NCBI RefSeq assembly: GCF_030143245.1
Contig: NZ_JARJNS010000003.1
Location: forward strand, 310,001-374,000
Direction of reading: 5' to 3'
DNA length: 64,000 nt
Source of the DNA: Rhabdaerophilum sp. SD176
Lineage (GTDB): Bacteria; Pseudomonadota; Alphaproteobacteria; Rhizobiales; Beijerinckiaceae
Shown: one piece after another, positions 17,228 through 28,636 of the stretch
Layout: each line of letters starts with the position of its first letter
Position numbering within the stretch: position 1 is the stretch's first letter
Notes under the pieces: model-generated
Databases searched by the model: none
Seen by the model: only the letters and a program-made list of their open reading frames with translations
Told to the model about the DNA's origin: nothing
Program-made: the position numbers and the translations under genes

Positions 17228-18457
17228 ATGGCGAAATCCGATATCAAGCGCGTTGTCCTGGCCTATTCCGGAGGCCTCGACACCTCCGTGATCCTGAAAT
17301 GGCTCCAGACCACCTATGGCTGCGAGGTGGTGACCTTCACGGCCGATCTCGGCCAGGGCGAGGAGCTGGACCCGGCGCGCAAGAAGGCCGAATTGCTGGG
17401 CATCAAGCCCGAGCATATCTTCATCGATGACCTCCGCGAGGAATTCACCCGCGACTTCGTTTTCCCGATGTTCCGCATGAACGCGCTCTACGAGGGCCAG
17501 TACCTTCTCGGGACCTCGATCGCGCGGCCGCTCATCGCCAAGCGCCAGATCGAGATCGCCCGCCAGGTCGGCGCCGACGCCGTCTGCCACGGCGCCACCG
17601 GCAAAGGCAACGATCAGGTCCGCTTCGAGCTGACCTATTACGCACTCGAGCCGAACATCAAGATCATCGCCCCCTGGCGTGAATGGGACCTGGCCAGCCG
17701 CACCCGGCTGATCGCCTTTGCCGAGCAGCACCAGATCCCGATCGCCAAGGACAAGTATGGCGAGGCACCGTTCTCGGTCGATGCGAACCTGCTGCATTCT
17801 TCCTCGGAAGGGAAAGTGCTCGAGGATCCGGCCATCGAGGCGCCGGAAATGGTCTATATGCGCACCATCGCGCCCGAGGCCGCGCCGGACAAGGCGACGA
17901 TCATCACCATCGATTTCGAGAAGGGCGATGCCGTGGCCATTGACGGCGTGGCCATGTCGCCCGCGACGCTGCTGACGCGCCTGAACGAACTCGGCAAGGA
18001 GAACGGCATCGGCCGGCTCGACCTCGTCGAGAACCGCTTCGTCGGCATGAAGTCGCGCGGGGTCTACGAGACGCCCGGCGGCACGATCCTCCATGCCGCT
18101 CATCGCGGCATCGAATCGATCACGCTCGACCGCGAGGCGATGCATCTCAAGGAATCGCTGATGCCGCGCTATGCGGAGCTGGTCTATTACGGCTTCTGGT
18201 TCACGCCCGAGCGCGAGATGATCCAGGCCCTGTGCGACAGGAGCCAGGAAAACGTCACCGGCCGCGTCACGATGAAGCTCTACAAGGGCAATGCGACGGT
18301 GATTGGTCGCGAAAGCCCGTATTCCCTGTATGATCAGGAACTCGTGACTTTCGAGGAAGGCGCGGTGGCCTATGATCATCGGGATGCGCAGGGCTTCATC
18401 AAGCTCAACGCTTTGCGGCTGCGGACCCTGGCGATGCGCAAGGCCCGCACCAGCTGA
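17228..18457 (+). CDS. argG: Argininosuccinate synthase
   Basis: Joins citrulline and aspartate with ATP in arginine biosynthesis; 409 residues. The PP-loop [14 protein letters not shown] lies at the N-terminus (about 12-25), followed by [20 protein letters not shown], the citrulline-binding [17 protein letters not shown], and [18 protein letters not shown]. The start at 17228 is five codons inside the longest frame; GAAGAAGAA precedes it and the family starts here. No other arginine gene is adjacent. Confidence 0.97.
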   Translation: MAKSDIKRVVLAYSGGLDTSVILKWLQTTYGCEVVTFTADLGQGEELDPARKKAELLGIKPEHIFIDDLREEFTRDFVFPMFRMNALYEGQYLLGTSIARPLIAKRQIEIARQVGADAVCHGATGKGNDQVRFELTYYALEPNIKIIAPWREWDLASRTRLIAFAEQHQIPIAKDKYGEAPFSVDANLLHSSSEGKVLEDPAIEAPEMVYMRTIAPEAAPDKATIITIDFEKGDAVAIDGVAMSPATLLTRLNELGKENGIGRLDLVENRFVGMKSRGVYETPGGTILHAAHRGIESITLDREAMHLKESLMPRYAELVYYGFWFTPEREMIQALCDRSQENVTGRVTMKLYKGNATVIGRESPYSLYDQELVTFEEGAVAYDHRDAQGFIKLNALRLRTLAMRKARTS

Positions 18458-18514
18458 GGCCCGGCGGGGCGGCGTGTTTTCCCGCTGGCACGGCACGGAC
18501 CGGAGGGCGGATCG

Positions 18515-19864
18515 ATGCGCATGCGGCTGAAAGTTCTGGCCATCGTTTTTGTCGGCGTGGCGATCGCGGCGGCAGCAGCCTACGGGCTGTTCGCGCCGCG
18601 CCTCCTCCGGATTGCGGTGGGGCCGCTCGGCGGGCAGGATATCCGCATCGTTGTGGCCTTCCTGCAATCGCTCCAGCGTGAGAAGGCCTCGCTGCGCCTC
18701 AAGCTCGTGCTGACGGAAGGCGCTTCCGCCAGCGGTGCGCTGCTGGAGAGCGGCAAGGCGGACCTGGCGGTGATCCGCTCGGATATCACCGTGCCGGAAA
18801 AGGCGGCGACGGTGGCGATCTTCCGGCGCGAAGCGGTCTATTTCGTCACCAAGCCCGGCTCGAAGATCACCAAGATCGGCGATCTCAAGGGCAAGGCAAT
18901 CGGCTCCATTGCACCACGCCCGGCCAATGACCGGATGCTTGAGAGCATCCTCACATATTACGGAATCGCCGCTTCCGAGGTCGATGTCATCCGCGGAAGC
19001 CAGGCCGAGATCACCCAGGCCATGCAGGCCGGCAAGCTCGATGCGTTCTTCTCGGTCGCGCCGGTCGCCGACCGGATGAGCCGCGCGGCCTTCCTCGCTT
19101 TTCCGAAGGTCGACGGCGAGGCGCCCGGGTTTCTGCCGATCGCCGGGGCCGAGGCGATTGCGGAGCAGGTCCCGGCCTATGACACGGTCGAACTGGTGCG
19201 CGGGGTCTTCGGCGGCGATCCCGCACAGCCGGCGGAGGAAACCACCACGCTCGCGGCGACCCATCGCCTCGTGGCCCGCCGCACACTGGATGAATCGGTC
19301 GTCAGCGAATTGACCCGCCTTCTCTTCGCGCTCCGGCTGTCCATCGCCGCCGAGGCCCCCGCCGCCAACCAGATCGAGTTGCCTTCCGCCGAGGACCGGG
19401 GCGCCAAGCTTCCCGTCCATCCCGGCACGATTGCCTATATCGAAGGCGAGACGAAGACCTTCTTCGAGCGTTATGGCGACTGGTTCTATCTCGGCGTGAT
19501 GGGGTTCTCGCTGGTCGGGTCGGTCGCCGCGGCGCTCTTCTCCCGGGTCACCAACAACCGCACCGGCGTCCACCCGGTGACGGATGACGAGTTGCACCGC
19601 ATGGTCGTGCTGATCGACCAGCTTCGCCAGGCCGTCACGGCCGAGGCGCTTCCCGCCCTCGAAGCCGAGGCCCGCACGCTCCATCACATGCTGCTGCATT
19701 CCGTCGCGGAAGCCGCGCAGGATTCGGACCGGATCGCCACGATCCGCTTTCTCGTCGACGAGTTGCGCCTGGCCTTGGCGGATGCCCAGCAGCGGATCCG
19801 CGAGGCGCCGGGCGAGCGCAGCGAGCCGCGCCGGCCACCCGGTCTGACGGCAATTTCGACCTGA
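18515..19864 (+). CDS. TAXI-type TRAP transporter substrate-binding protein, membrane-anchored at both ends
   Basis: Substrate-binding protein of the TAXI family, 449 residues. Residues 8-28 form an uncleaved-looking signal anchor, then the binding domain ([20 protein letters not shown] through about residue 300, with [17 protein letters not shown] and [20 protein letters not shown]). A second membrane helix lies at about 325-345 ([20 protein letters not shown]), followed by about 100 residues of predicted helical cytoplasmic tail. No TRAP permease gene is adjacent, so it may work with a distant permease or as a sensor. It is 57 bases downstream of argG. Confidence 0.8.
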   Translation: MRMRLKVLAIVFVGVAIAAAAAYGLFAPRLLRIAVGPLGGQDIRIVVAFLQSLQREKASLRLKLVLTEGASASGALLESGKADLAVIRSDITVPEKAATVAIFRREAVYFVTKPGSKITKIGDLKGKAIGSIAPRPANDRMLESILTYYGIAASEVDVIRGSQAEITQAMQAGKLDAFFSVAPVADRMSRAAFLAFPKVDGEAPGFLPIAGAEAIAEQVPAYDTVELVRGVFGGDPAQPAEETTTLAATHRLVARRTLDESVVSELTRLLFALRLSIAAEAPAANQIELPSAEDRGAKLPVHPGTIAYIEGETKTFFERYGDWFYLGVMGFSLVGSVAAALFSRVTNNRTGVHPVTDDELHRMVVLIDQLRQAVTAEALPALEAEARTLHHMLLHSVAEAAQDSDRIATIRFLVDELRLALADAQQRIREAPGERSEPRRPPGLTAIST

Positions 19865-19954
19865 ACCGGTGGAATCGCCGCGCGCCGGCTTGCTCTTGCA
19901 GCGCAAAAAGGATACTGCGCTGCAACACCGTAGACTGCAACGCCCTGCCGCCAC

Positions 19955-19974
19955 CGTCCGGGACCCACCGGACG
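19955..19974. terminator. Possible hairpin terminator upstream of typA
   Basis: CGTCCGG (19955-19961) and CCGGACG (19968-19974) are perfect arms around GACCCA; CCGGGCGCTTTTT follows ten bases later. It could end the TAXI-protein transcript or act in the typA leader. The T run is offset from the stem, so the call is weak. Confidence 0.35.
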
Positions 19975-19999
19975 TCCGGGCGCTTTTTGGAACAAACCC

Positions 20000-21826
<1,827 letters not shown>

Positions 21827-21875
21827 CCGGGCATTCCCATGGGTGCCGGCTCCGCGAGCGATCAGGGAGGCCGGC

Positions 21876-22409
21876 ATGTCATGGTGGATGATCCTGCTTG
21901 TGGTTCTGGCCGGCGCGGTTCTCGCGCTGGTCCTCCTGGCCTCGCGAAAGCCTGACACATTCCGCATCGAACGGCGGATCATTCTGGCGGCGCCGCCGGA
22001 TGTGATCTTCCCCTATCTCGACAGTCTGGAATCCTGGCAGCTCTGGTCGCCCTGGGCCCGCAAGGACCCGGCCATGCGCACCACCTATGGCCCCGGCCGG
22101 GCCGGGCTTGGCGCCAGCATGGGCTGGGACGGGAACAGCCAGGTCGGCAAGGGCAATATGAGCATCGTCGAGAGCCGCCCGCACGAAGCCGTCGCCTACC
22201 GGCTCGAGTTCGAGAAGCCCTTCCGCGCCACCAACCGTGCCAGCTTCACGCTTAAACCGGTGGTTGGCGGGACCGAACTGGTCTGGGCGATGGAGGGCCC
22301 GGCGCCGCTTCCCAGCAAGATCATGGATCTGCTGATGAACATGGATCGCATGGTCGGCCGTGACTTCGAGGCTGGCCTCGCTAATCTCCGCGGTCTTGTC
22401 GAGAAATAG
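21876..22409 (+). CDS. SRPBCC (polyketide cyclase-like) membrane-anchored protein
   Basis: A 177-residue protein with one N-terminal helix (about 4-24) followed by a START-like SRPBCC domain: RIERRIILAAPPDVIFPYLDS, WSPWARKDPAMRTTYGPG, and FTLKPVVGGTELVWAMEG. Such proteins bind hydrophobic ligands; no substrate is known. AGGGAGG precedes the ATG at 21876. It lies between typA and mutL without overlap. Confidence 0.85.
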   Translation: MSWWMILLVVLAGAVLALVLLASRKPDTFRIERRIILAAPPDVIFPYLDSLESWQLWSPWARKDPAMRTTYGPGRAGLGASMGWDGNSQVGKGNMSIVESRPHEAVAYRLEFEKPFRATNRASFTLKPVVGGTELVWAMEGPAPLPSKIMDLLMNMDRMVGRDFEAGLANLRGLVEK

Positions 22410-22489
22410 ATTGCCAGGATCAGCCCGGTTCCCCACAGGCCTGATGTCGACAAATCCGGGCAGGGCCGCGAATCACGCCATAAGCAAGC

Positions 22490-24307
22490 ATGCCCGTCCG
22501 CCAGCTTGACCCCGTCCTGATCGATCAGATCGCCGCCGGCGAGGTGATCGAGCGTCCGGCTGCCGCCGTGAAGGAGCTGGTCGAGAACGCTATCGATGCC
22601 GGCGCGCGCCGCATCGAGATCCGGCTGGAGCAGGGCGGCCGCCGGCTGATCCGCGTCTCGGATGATGGCGCCGGCATGCCGCCGGAGGATCTCGCCCTCG
22701 CCATCCGCCGCCATGCAACGTCCAAACTGCCCGAAGGCCAGCTCGACCGTATCCTCACCCTCGGCTTCCGGGGCGAGGCCCTGCCCTCGATCGGCGCTGT
22801 CGCGCGGCTGCAGATCACCACGCGCGCGGCGGGCGGCGAGGGCCATGCCATCCTCGTCGATGCCGGGCAGGTCGGGCCGATCCGCCCTGCGGCCATGGCG
22901 CAAGGCACGCGGGTGGAGGTGAGCGATCTCTTTTATGCCACCCCGGCGCGGCTGAAATTCCTGAAGGGCGACCGCGCCGAGGCCCAGGCGGCGGCGCTCG
23001 TTATCCGCCGCCTCGCCATGGCCCATCCCGGCATCGCCTTCACGCTTTCCGGCGATCACCTCTCCGGTTTTGACCTGCCCGCCGAGGCTCCGGGCGAGGA
23101 AGGCCTGCGCCGCCGGATCTCCCGGCTCATCGGCGAGGATTTCACTGGCAATGCCGCCACCCTTTCGGCCGAGCGAAACGGCTTCCGCCTCTCGGGGCTG
23201 GCCTCGCTGCCGACCTATCACCGCGCCAGCGCGCTGGACCAGTATCTCTTCGTCAATGGCCGCCCCGTGCGCGACCGCCTGCTGATCGGCGCGCTGAAGG
23301 CTGCCTATGCCGACAGCCTGATGGCTGGCCGCTACCCGGTCGTGGCCTTGTTCCTCGAACTGGATCCTGCCGGCGTCGATGTGAATGTCCATCCGGCCAA
23401 GCTCGAGGTGCGCTTCCGTGATGCCGAGGGCATTCGCGGCCTGATGATCGCCGGCATCCGCGATGCGCTGGCCGGCATGGGGCATCAGGCCTCGAGCCGG
23501 GGTGGTGAGGCCATGCTGCAGCGCCTGCGCGCGCAGGGCATCACCCATCTCGGCACAGGCAACCCGCCACCGCCGCGCCCGCTCAGCTTCGTTTTCCCGG
23601 ACCAGCGCCTGCCGGAACGGCCCGTGCCGGCTATGCCGCATGCCGGCTTTGGCGAGCCCGCCCGGGTTTCGGAGAGCGTGCCGTTTGCCGATTCGCGGCA
23701 GGCGGATGCCGGCGACGATGCCGCTTTCCCGCCGCTCGGCTATGCCCGCGCGCAATTTCACGAGACCTATATCCTCGCCCAGACCGGCGAGGGCGTGGTT
23801 ATTGTCGACCAGCACGCCGCGCATGAAAGGCTGGTCTACGAGCGGCTGAAAAAGGCCCGTGCCGAGGGGGCGGTTCCCCGCCAGCCTCTCCTTATTCCGG
23901 CGATTGTCGACCTGCCCGAGCCCGCCATCATTTCCCTGCTCGACCAGTCCGGGGCCCTGGCGGAGGCGGGGCTGGTCATCGAACCGTTCGGCCCCGGCGC
24001 TGTGGCCGTCCAGGAAGTGCCGGCGGCTCTGGCCGGCTCGGATATCGTGGCGCTGCTGCGCGATCTTGCCGATCAGGTCAGCGAATGGGGCGGCAGCGAA
24101 AGCCTTGCCGCGCGACAGGATCACGTCCTGAAGACCTTTGCCTGCCACCATTCGGTGCGGGCCGGGCGGCGCTTGCGGCTCGAGGAAATGGACGCCCTGC
24201 TGCGCGAGATGGAGGCAACGCCCGGCTCCGGCCAGTGCAACCATGGCCGGCCGACCTATGTCTCGCTTAGCCTGAAGGATCTGGAGCGGCTGTTCGGCCG
24301 TTCCTGA
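22490..24307 (+). CDS. mutL: DNA mismatch repair protein MutL
   Basis: Mismatch-repair ATPase of 605 residues. The N-terminal GHKL ATPase has IAAGEVIERPAAAVKELVEN and ISDDG-type, GFRGEALPSI and ATPARLKFLK motifs; YLFVNGRPVRDR and VDVNVHPAKLEVRF mark the transducer domain; a variable linker covers about 330-410. The C-terminal domain carries DQHAAHERLVYE, which fits the DQHA(X)2E(X)4E endonuclease motif, with CHHSVRAGRRL and CNHGRP. The protein is therefore predicted to nick DNA itself, as in bacteria without MutH. Confidence 0.96.
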   Translation: MPVRQLDPVLIDQIAAGEVIERPAAAVKELVENAIDAGARRIEIRLEQGGRRLIRVSDDGAGMPPEDLALAIRRHATSKLPEGQLDRILTLGFRGEALPSIGAVARLQITTRAAGGEGHAILVDAGQVGPIRPAAMAQGTRVEVSDLFYATPARLKFLKGDRAEAQAAALVIRRLAMAHPGIAFTLSGDHLSGFDLPAEAPGEEGLRRRISRLIGEDFTGNAATLSAERNGFRLSGLASLPTYHRASALDQYLFVNGRPVRDRLLIGALKAAYADSLMAGRYPVVALFLELDPAGVDVNVHPAKLEVRFRDAEGIRGLMIAGIRDALAGMGHQASSRGGEAMLQRLRAQGITHLGTGNPPPPRPLSFVFPDQRLPERPVPAMPHAGFGEPARVSESVPFADSRQADAGDDAAFPPLGYARAQFHETYILAQTGEGVVIVDQHAAHERLVYERLKKARAEGAVPRQPLLIPAIVDLPEPAIISLLDQSGALAEAGLVIEPFGPGAVAVQEVPAALAGSDIVALLRDLADQVSEWGGSESLAARQDHVLKTFACHHSVRAGRRLRLEEMDALLREMEATPGSGQCNHGRPTYVSLSLKDLERLFGRS

Positions 24308-24314
24308 CGCCGTT

Positions 24315-24872
24315 TCAGTTCGGCATCCGGCCGAAGATGAGCTGGGTTTCGCCGGCCTTGCGGCGGTCGATCTCGACCAGCGGCGCGGGCAGGGCGACAT
24401 CGGCGCTCGCGCGCTCTTCCAGCACCACCAGAGCGTCCGGCGCGATCCAGCCGCCGCGGAGGGCCGAAGCCAGCGCAGCCTCGCCCAGCCCCTTGCCATA
24501 GGGCGGATCACAGAAGACGAGGCCGAAAGGCTCGAAGGGCGCAACCTCGCCGAGCCGGGTCGCGTCGCGGCGGAGGATGCGCGTCACCCCGCCCAGCCCG
24601 AGCGCTTCGACATTCTCGCGTTGCAGCCCGCGCGCCTCGGCGCCGATATCCACCATCACGGCGAAGCCGGCACCGTGCGACAGCGCCTCCGCCGAAAGCG
24701 CACCTGTGCCGGCAAAGAGATCCAGCACACGGGCGTCGTCGAACGGGAACGCGTTGGCATGGATCAGGATATTGAACAGCGCTTGCCGCATCCGGTCGGT
24801 TGTCGGCCGGATGCTGTCGCCCTGCGGCCCCCGGAGGGTCCGCCCGCCAAGCCGCCCGCCGACGATCCGCAT
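24315..24872 (-). CDS. rsmD: 16S rRNA (guanine-966-N2)-methyltransferase
   Basis: S-adenosylmethionine-dependent methyltransferase of 185 residues acting on G966 of 16S rRNA. Visible are the N-terminal MRIVGGRLGGRTLRGP, the SAM-binding VLDLFAGTGALSAEALSHGA and the catalytic DPPYGKGLGE motif (the family (D/N)PPY). It starts three bases after the stop of the upstream pseudouridine synthase gene, so the two rRNA-modification genes form one transcript; it converges on mutL. Confidence 0.94.
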   Translation of the reverse strand: MRIVGGRLGGRTLRGPQGDSIRPTTDRMRQALFNILIHANAFPFDDARVLDLFAGTGALSAEALSHGAGFAVMVDIGAEARGLQRENVEALGLGGVTRILRRDATRLGEVAPFEPFGLVFCDPPYGKGLGEAALASALRGGWIAPDALVVLEERASADVALPAPLVEIDRRKAGETQLIFGRMPN

Positions 24873-24875
24873 GGA

Positions 24876-27233
24876 TCAGCCCCGGTCGCGCGGCGGCCGT
24901 TTGCCACCCGGGCGCGGGCCGCCCGGCTTCGGGCCGCCCGGTCGCTTGAAATCGCCGCGCGGCTTGAACGGGCGGTCGCCGCCCGGCGCACCATCCCGCG
25001 GCGGGCGGGGCCGGAAGCTGCGCTCCTCGCCGCCTTGGTCATCCCGGCGCGGGGCACGCGGCTTGAACGGGCGGTCGCCGCCCGGCGCACCATCCCGCGG
25101 CGGGCGGGGCCGGAAGCTGCGCTCCTCGCCGCCTTGGTCATCCCGGCGCGGGGCACGCGGCTTGAACGGGCGGTCGCCGCCCGGCGCACCATCCCGCGGC
25201 GGGCGGGGCCGGAAGCTGCGCTCCTCGCCGCCTTGGTCATCCCGCCGCGGGGCACGCGGCTTGAACGGCCGATCGCCATTCGGCGCACCATCCCTCGGGG
25301 GGCGGGGGCGGAAGCTGCGTTCCTCGCCGCCTTGGTCATCCCGCCGCGGGGCACGCGGCTTGAAGGGGCGGTCGCCGCCCGGCGCACCATCGCGCGACCG
25401 GAAGGGACGATCACCGAAATCCCGGCGCGGACGCCGTTCCTCCCGCTCCTCGCGGATGATGCGCGGCGGTTCTTCCGGCGGCAGATCCTTCTTGACGATC
25501 CGCTCGACCTTGACGGTCCGGCCCCGCCGGTCCTCGACACGCTCGCGCTCCAGCTTGAGATCCTTTGCTGCGCCGGAAAGGGCCAGCTCGCGTTTCTCTC
25601 CGGGCTTGCGCTTGTCGAAACGCTTGCGGACGGGCTCGTCCTGCAGTGTCGCCTCGCGGTCGGCGAGGCTCTCGCGGCGGGGGCCGTCGAAATAGGCGCC
25701 GGCTTCAGCCGTCAGGCGGTCGCCAAGCTGATCGCGCAGGGTCTTGGTCCGCACTTCCTCGATGGCCCCCTCGCCGAGATCCTCGAGCTGGAACGGCCCG
25801 AACGAGACGCGGATCAGCCGGTTGACCTGCAGGTTGAAATGCTCGAGCACCCGCTTGATCTCGCGGTTCTTCCCCTCGCGCAGATCCATCACCAGCCAGG
25901 CATTGTCGCCGACCTCGCGTTCCAGCGTGGCGACGATGGGGCCATAATCGATGCCGTCGAGCGAGATCCCCTCACGCAGCGTATCCAGCATCGCCTGGTC
26001 GACGCCGCCATGCACCCGCACACGGTAGCGGCGCAGCCAGCCGGTCTCCGGCAGGGCCAGAACGCGGGCAAGACCCCCATCATTGGTGAGCAGCATCAGC
26101 CCTTCGGTATTGATGTCGAGGCGGCCGACAGAGATCACGCGCGGCAATTCTGCCGGCAGGTTGTCGAAAACGGTGGGCCGCCCTTCCGGATCGCTGGCCG
26201 TGGTTACGAGGCCGCGCGGCTTGTTGTAGAGCCAGAGCCGCGTGCGTTCGCGCTCCGGCAGGGGTTTCCCGTCCACGAGGATACGGTCGCGGTCGGTCAC
26301 GTCCAAAGCCGGGCTGTCGATGACCCGGCCGTTGACGGCGACCCGGCCTTCCTCGATCCAGGTTTCGGCATCACGGCGCGAGCAGAGGCCTGCCCGTGCC
26401 ATCACGCGGGCGATGCGTTCGCCTTCCGGAGCAAAGCCACTCGGCGCATTCGGATCCTCGTCCCGGCGCGGGGCCCGTGGCTTGAACGGGCGGTCGCCGC
26501 TCGGGGCACCATCCCTTAGCGGGCGCGGGCGGAAACTGCGCTCCTCGCCGCCCTGCTCGTCGCGGCGCGGGGCACGCGGCTTGAACGGGCGGTCGCCGCT
26601 CGGGGCGCCATCCCTCGGCGGGCGCGGGCGGAAACTGCGTTCTTCACCGGCCTGATCGTCCCGGCGCGGGGCACGCGGCTTGAACGGACGGTCGCCACTC
26701 GGGGCGCCATCGCGCGGCGCGCGGGGGCGGAAACTGCGTTCTTCACCGGCCTGATCGTCCCGGCGCGGGGCGCGCGGCTTGAAGGGGCGGTCGCCACTCG
26801 GGGCGCCATCCCTCGGCGGGCGCGGGCGGAAACTGCGTTCTTCACCGGCCTGATCGTCCCGGCGCGGGGCGCGCGGCTTGAAGGGGCGGTCGCCACTCGG
26901 GGCGCCATCCCTCGGCGGGCGCGGGCGGAAACTGCGTTCTTCACCGGCCTGATCGTCCCGGCGCGGGGCCCGCGGCTTGAAGGGGCGGTCGCCACTCGGG
27001 GCGCCATCTCTCGGCGGGCGCGGACGGAAGCTGCGCTCCTCGCCAGCCTGCTCGTCACGCGGCCGGAAAGAACGCTTGGGGCGGCTGTCACCGGCCGGCG
27101 CGTCGCGGTCCTGCCGCGGGCGGAACTCGCCCTTGGGGCGCGGGGAACGCGGGGCATCGCCGGAACGATCGGCGCGCGGGCGGGAGTCGCGGGGCTTGCC
27201 ACCGCGACGTTTCTCATTATCGCTGTCAGACAT
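24876..27233 (-). CDS. RluB-type 23S rRNA pseudouridine synthase with long arginine-rich repeat tails
   Basis: RsuA/RluB-family enzyme of 785 residues, about three times the size of E. coli RluB. The core is ordinary: an S4 RNA-binding domain (about 272-320), the synthase domain with catalytic Asp373 in GRLDINTEGL, and REGKNREIKRVLEHF. It is flanked on both sides by tandem 33-residue repeats built on RSFRPRPPRDGAPSGDRPFK: six units at residues 67-260 and four and a half at 614-759. The tails are disordered, rich in R, P, D and G, and resemble RNA-binding extensions seen on this enzyme in other rhizobia, where lengths vary. First gene of the rluB-rsmD pair. Confidence 0.93.
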   Translation of the reverse strand: MSDSDNEKRRGGKPRDSRPRADRSGDAPRSPRPKGEFRPRQDRDAPAGDSRPKRSFRPRDEQAGEERSFRPRPPRDGAPSGDRPFKPRAPRRDDQAGEERSFRPRPPRDGAPSGDRPFKPRAPRRDDQAGEERSFRPRPPRDGAPSGDRPFKPRAPRRDDQAGEERSFRPRAPRDGAPSGDRPFKPRAPRRDDQAGEERSFRPRPPRDGAPSGDRPFKPRAPRRDEQGGEERSFRPRPLRDGAPSGDRPFKPRAPRRDEDPNAPSGFAPEGERIARVMARAGLCSRRDAETWIEEGRVAVNGRVIDSPALDVTDRDRILVDGKPLPERERTRLWLYNKPRGLVTTASDPEGRPTVFDNLPAELPRVISVGRLDINTEGLMLLTNDGGLARVLALPETGWLRRYRVRVHGGVDQAMLDTLREGISLDGIDYGPIVATLEREVGDNAWLVMDLREGKNREIKRVLEHFNLQVNRLIRVSFGPFQLEDLGEGAIEEVRTKTLRDQLGDRLTAEAGAYFDGPRRESLADREATLQDEPVRKRFDKRKPGEKRELALSGAAKDLKLERERVEDRRGRTVKVERIVKKDLPPEEPPRIIREEREERRPRRDFGDRPFRSRDGAPGGDRPFKPRAPRRDDQGGEERSFRPRPPRDGAPNGDRPFKPRAPRRDDQGGEERSFRPRPPRDGAPGGDRPFKPRAPRRDDQGGEERSFRPRPPRDGAPGGDRPFKPRAPRRDDQGGEERSFRPRPPRDGAPGGDRPFKPRGDFKRPGGPKPGGPRPGGKRPPRDRG
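24957..25394. repeat. Tandem 99-bp coding repeats, C-terminal tail of the pseudouridine synthase
   Basis: Four nearly identical 99-bp units and a partial fifth, in frame, encoding a 33-residue unit containing DRPFKPRAPRRDDQGGEERS. Units differ by single substitutions (for example one GAPNG for GAPGG). The near identity at the DNA level suggests recent duplication or gene conversion, and the block will vary in length through slippage. Confidence 0.95.
26448..27035. repeat. Tandem 99-bp coding repeats, N-terminal tail of the pseudouridine synthase
   Basis: Six 99-bp units in frame encoding the same 33-residue module, but mostly with DDQAGEE and GAPSG where the C-terminal block has DDQGGEE and GAPGG. 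The shared consensus shows the two blocks have one origin; the block-specific variants show each block is homogenised internally. Confidence 0.95.
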
Positions 27234-27326
27234 GTCGCGCTCATATCAGGATAGACCGCCTGTTGCGAGGGCCAGCCGCAACTTTATTCGCAAAGCGCAG
27301 GACAGGACGCGGAAGGCAACCCCGCC

Positions 27327-27782
27327 ATGAGCAAGGAGCAGGGCCTGAACGGCTTCGACATCGCCTTCGAGGAGGCGCGGGCTGCGGCTGGGCGGGGCGA
27401 GGTCCCGATCGGCGCCGCGATCCTGCGCGAGGGCGAGCTTCTGGCCCGGGCCGGCAACCGGATGCGGGAATGCCATGATCCGACAGCCCATGCCGAGATG
27501 CTCGCCATCCGCGAGGCCTGTGCCCGGATCGGCAGCGAGCGGCTGGTCGGCGCCGATCTCTATGTGACGCTCGAACCCTGCCCGATGTGCGCCACGGCCA
27601 TCTCCTTCGCGCGGATCCGCCGGCTCTACTACGCGGCGGGAGATCCGAAGGGCGGGGCGGTGGAGAACGGGCCGCGGCTCTATGCCCAGCCGAGTTGCCA
27701 CCACGCGCCGGAACTTTATTCCGGCATTCGCGAGCAGGAAGCGGCGGAGATGCTCCGCGCCTTCTTCCGGGAGCGGAGATAG
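27327..27782 (+). CDS. tadA: tRNA-specific adenosine deaminase (A34 to inosine)
   Basis: Zinc deaminase of 151 residues that makes inosine at the wobble position of tRNA-Arg(ACG). The zinc site and catalytic residues are H55-A56-E57 (PTAHAEML) and P84-C85..C88 (EPCPMC). The C-terminal LYSGIREQEAAEMLRAFFRE is typical of TadA rather than cytosine deaminase. It is divergent from the pseudouridine synthase gene across about 90 bp, so both RNA-modification genes share a regulatory region. Confidence 0.94.
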   Translation: MSKEQGLNGFDIAFEEARAAAGRGEVPIGAAILREGELLARAGNRMRECHDPTAHAEMLAIREACARIGSERLVGADLYVTLEPCPMCATAISFARIRRLYYAAGDPKGGAVENGPRLYAQPSCHHAPELYSGIREQEAAEMLRAFFRERR

Positions 27783-27787
27783 GGCCG

Positions 27788-28636
27788 CTACGTCGCGGAG
27801 GCCTGCGCAATGATGGCCTCGACCGCGCCGGCCAGCCCGTCGGATGCGGCAAGAATGCCCTTGGCTGAGAAGAAATCGAGGGCATTGAAGCCCTCGACGG
27901 GCGCCTTGAGCCGGTAGATCGGCCGGCTGTTCTCGCTCGCCTGTGCGTCGGCCAGGGCTGCCTGCATGAGGTCGAAAACGCGAAACCCGGTCTCGACCGC
28001 ATTGGGGATGCGCTCGCTTTCCTCCCGGGCGGCCGCCCGGGAAACATCCACTGCGATGATGAGATCGGCCTCGCCGGAAATCGCCCGGACGGGCAGCGGG
28101 TCTACGGCGCCGCCATCGACCATCACGCGATCACGATACACCACCGGCCGAACGAGCCCGGGGATCGCCATCGACGCCGCAACGGCCGGTCGAAGCGCGC
28201 CCTCGGTGAAGACCACACGGTCGAGCCGGTGAAAATCTGCCGCGATGATCGAAAGCGGGATCGACAGTTCCGCGAAGGTCTCCGGCAAAGGGCGTGGCAG
28301 GAAGCGCTCCAGAATGCCTTCGCCATCCACCAGAACCGGGTTGGCCAGCCCCTGCTGGAACATGTCGACGAAGCGGCCAACCCGCGTCTGGAACAGGCGC
28401 GTCATCACATCGGTGCGGTTCCTGAAGTCTCGGATCGCATGGGCGCGCAATTCCGCGCCGCTGACCCCCGAGGCATAGGCCGCGCCGAGAATGGCGCCGA
28501 TCGAGGTGCCGGCCATCTCGACCGGTCTGATCTTCAGCCGGTCGAGGGTTTCCAGCACGACGATATGCGCGAGACCGCGTGCCCCGCCGGAGCCGAGCAC
28601 CAGCCCGATCTTCGGCTTGCGTTTGCGGCCCTTCAT
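27788..28636 (-). CDS. Patatin-like phospholipase (RssA/NTE-type)
   Basis: Serine lipase with a Ser-Asp dyad, 282 residues. The glycine-rich oxyanion motif GSGGARG is at 15-21, the nucleophile Ser45 in GTSIG, and the Asp in VMVDGGAVDPLPV near residue 190. No signal peptide, so cytoplasmic or membrane-associated. The start at 28636 overlaps the stop of the upstream dehalogenase-like gene (ATGA), so the two are translationally coupled. Longer upstream frames are overlap artefacts. Substrate unknown. Confidence 0.9.
   Translation of the reverse strand: MKGRKRKPKIGLVLGSGGARGLAHIVVLETLDRLKIRPVEMAGTSIGAILGAAYASGVSGAELRAHAIRDFRNRTDVMTRLFQTRVGRFVDMFQQGLANPVLVDGEGILERFLPRPLPETFAELSIPLSIIAADFHRLDRVVFTEGALRPAVAASMAIPGLVRPVVYRDRVMVDGGAVDPLPVRAISGEADLIIAVDVSRAAAREESERIPNAVETGFRVFDLMQAALADAQASENSRPIYRLKAPVEGFNALDFFSAKGILAASDGLAGAVEAIIAQASAT

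Noticed and set aside
24577-26519. Long plus-strand reading frames (up to about 630 codons) opposite the pseudouridine synthase
   Set aside because: They are antisense shadows kept open by the GC-rich repeats. The minus-strand frame has the S4 and synthase domains and a standard family start; the plus-strand frames have no recognisable domain.
24957-27035. CRISPR-like array of repeats
   Set aside because: The repeats are 99 bp, contiguous, in frame and coding, without spacers.
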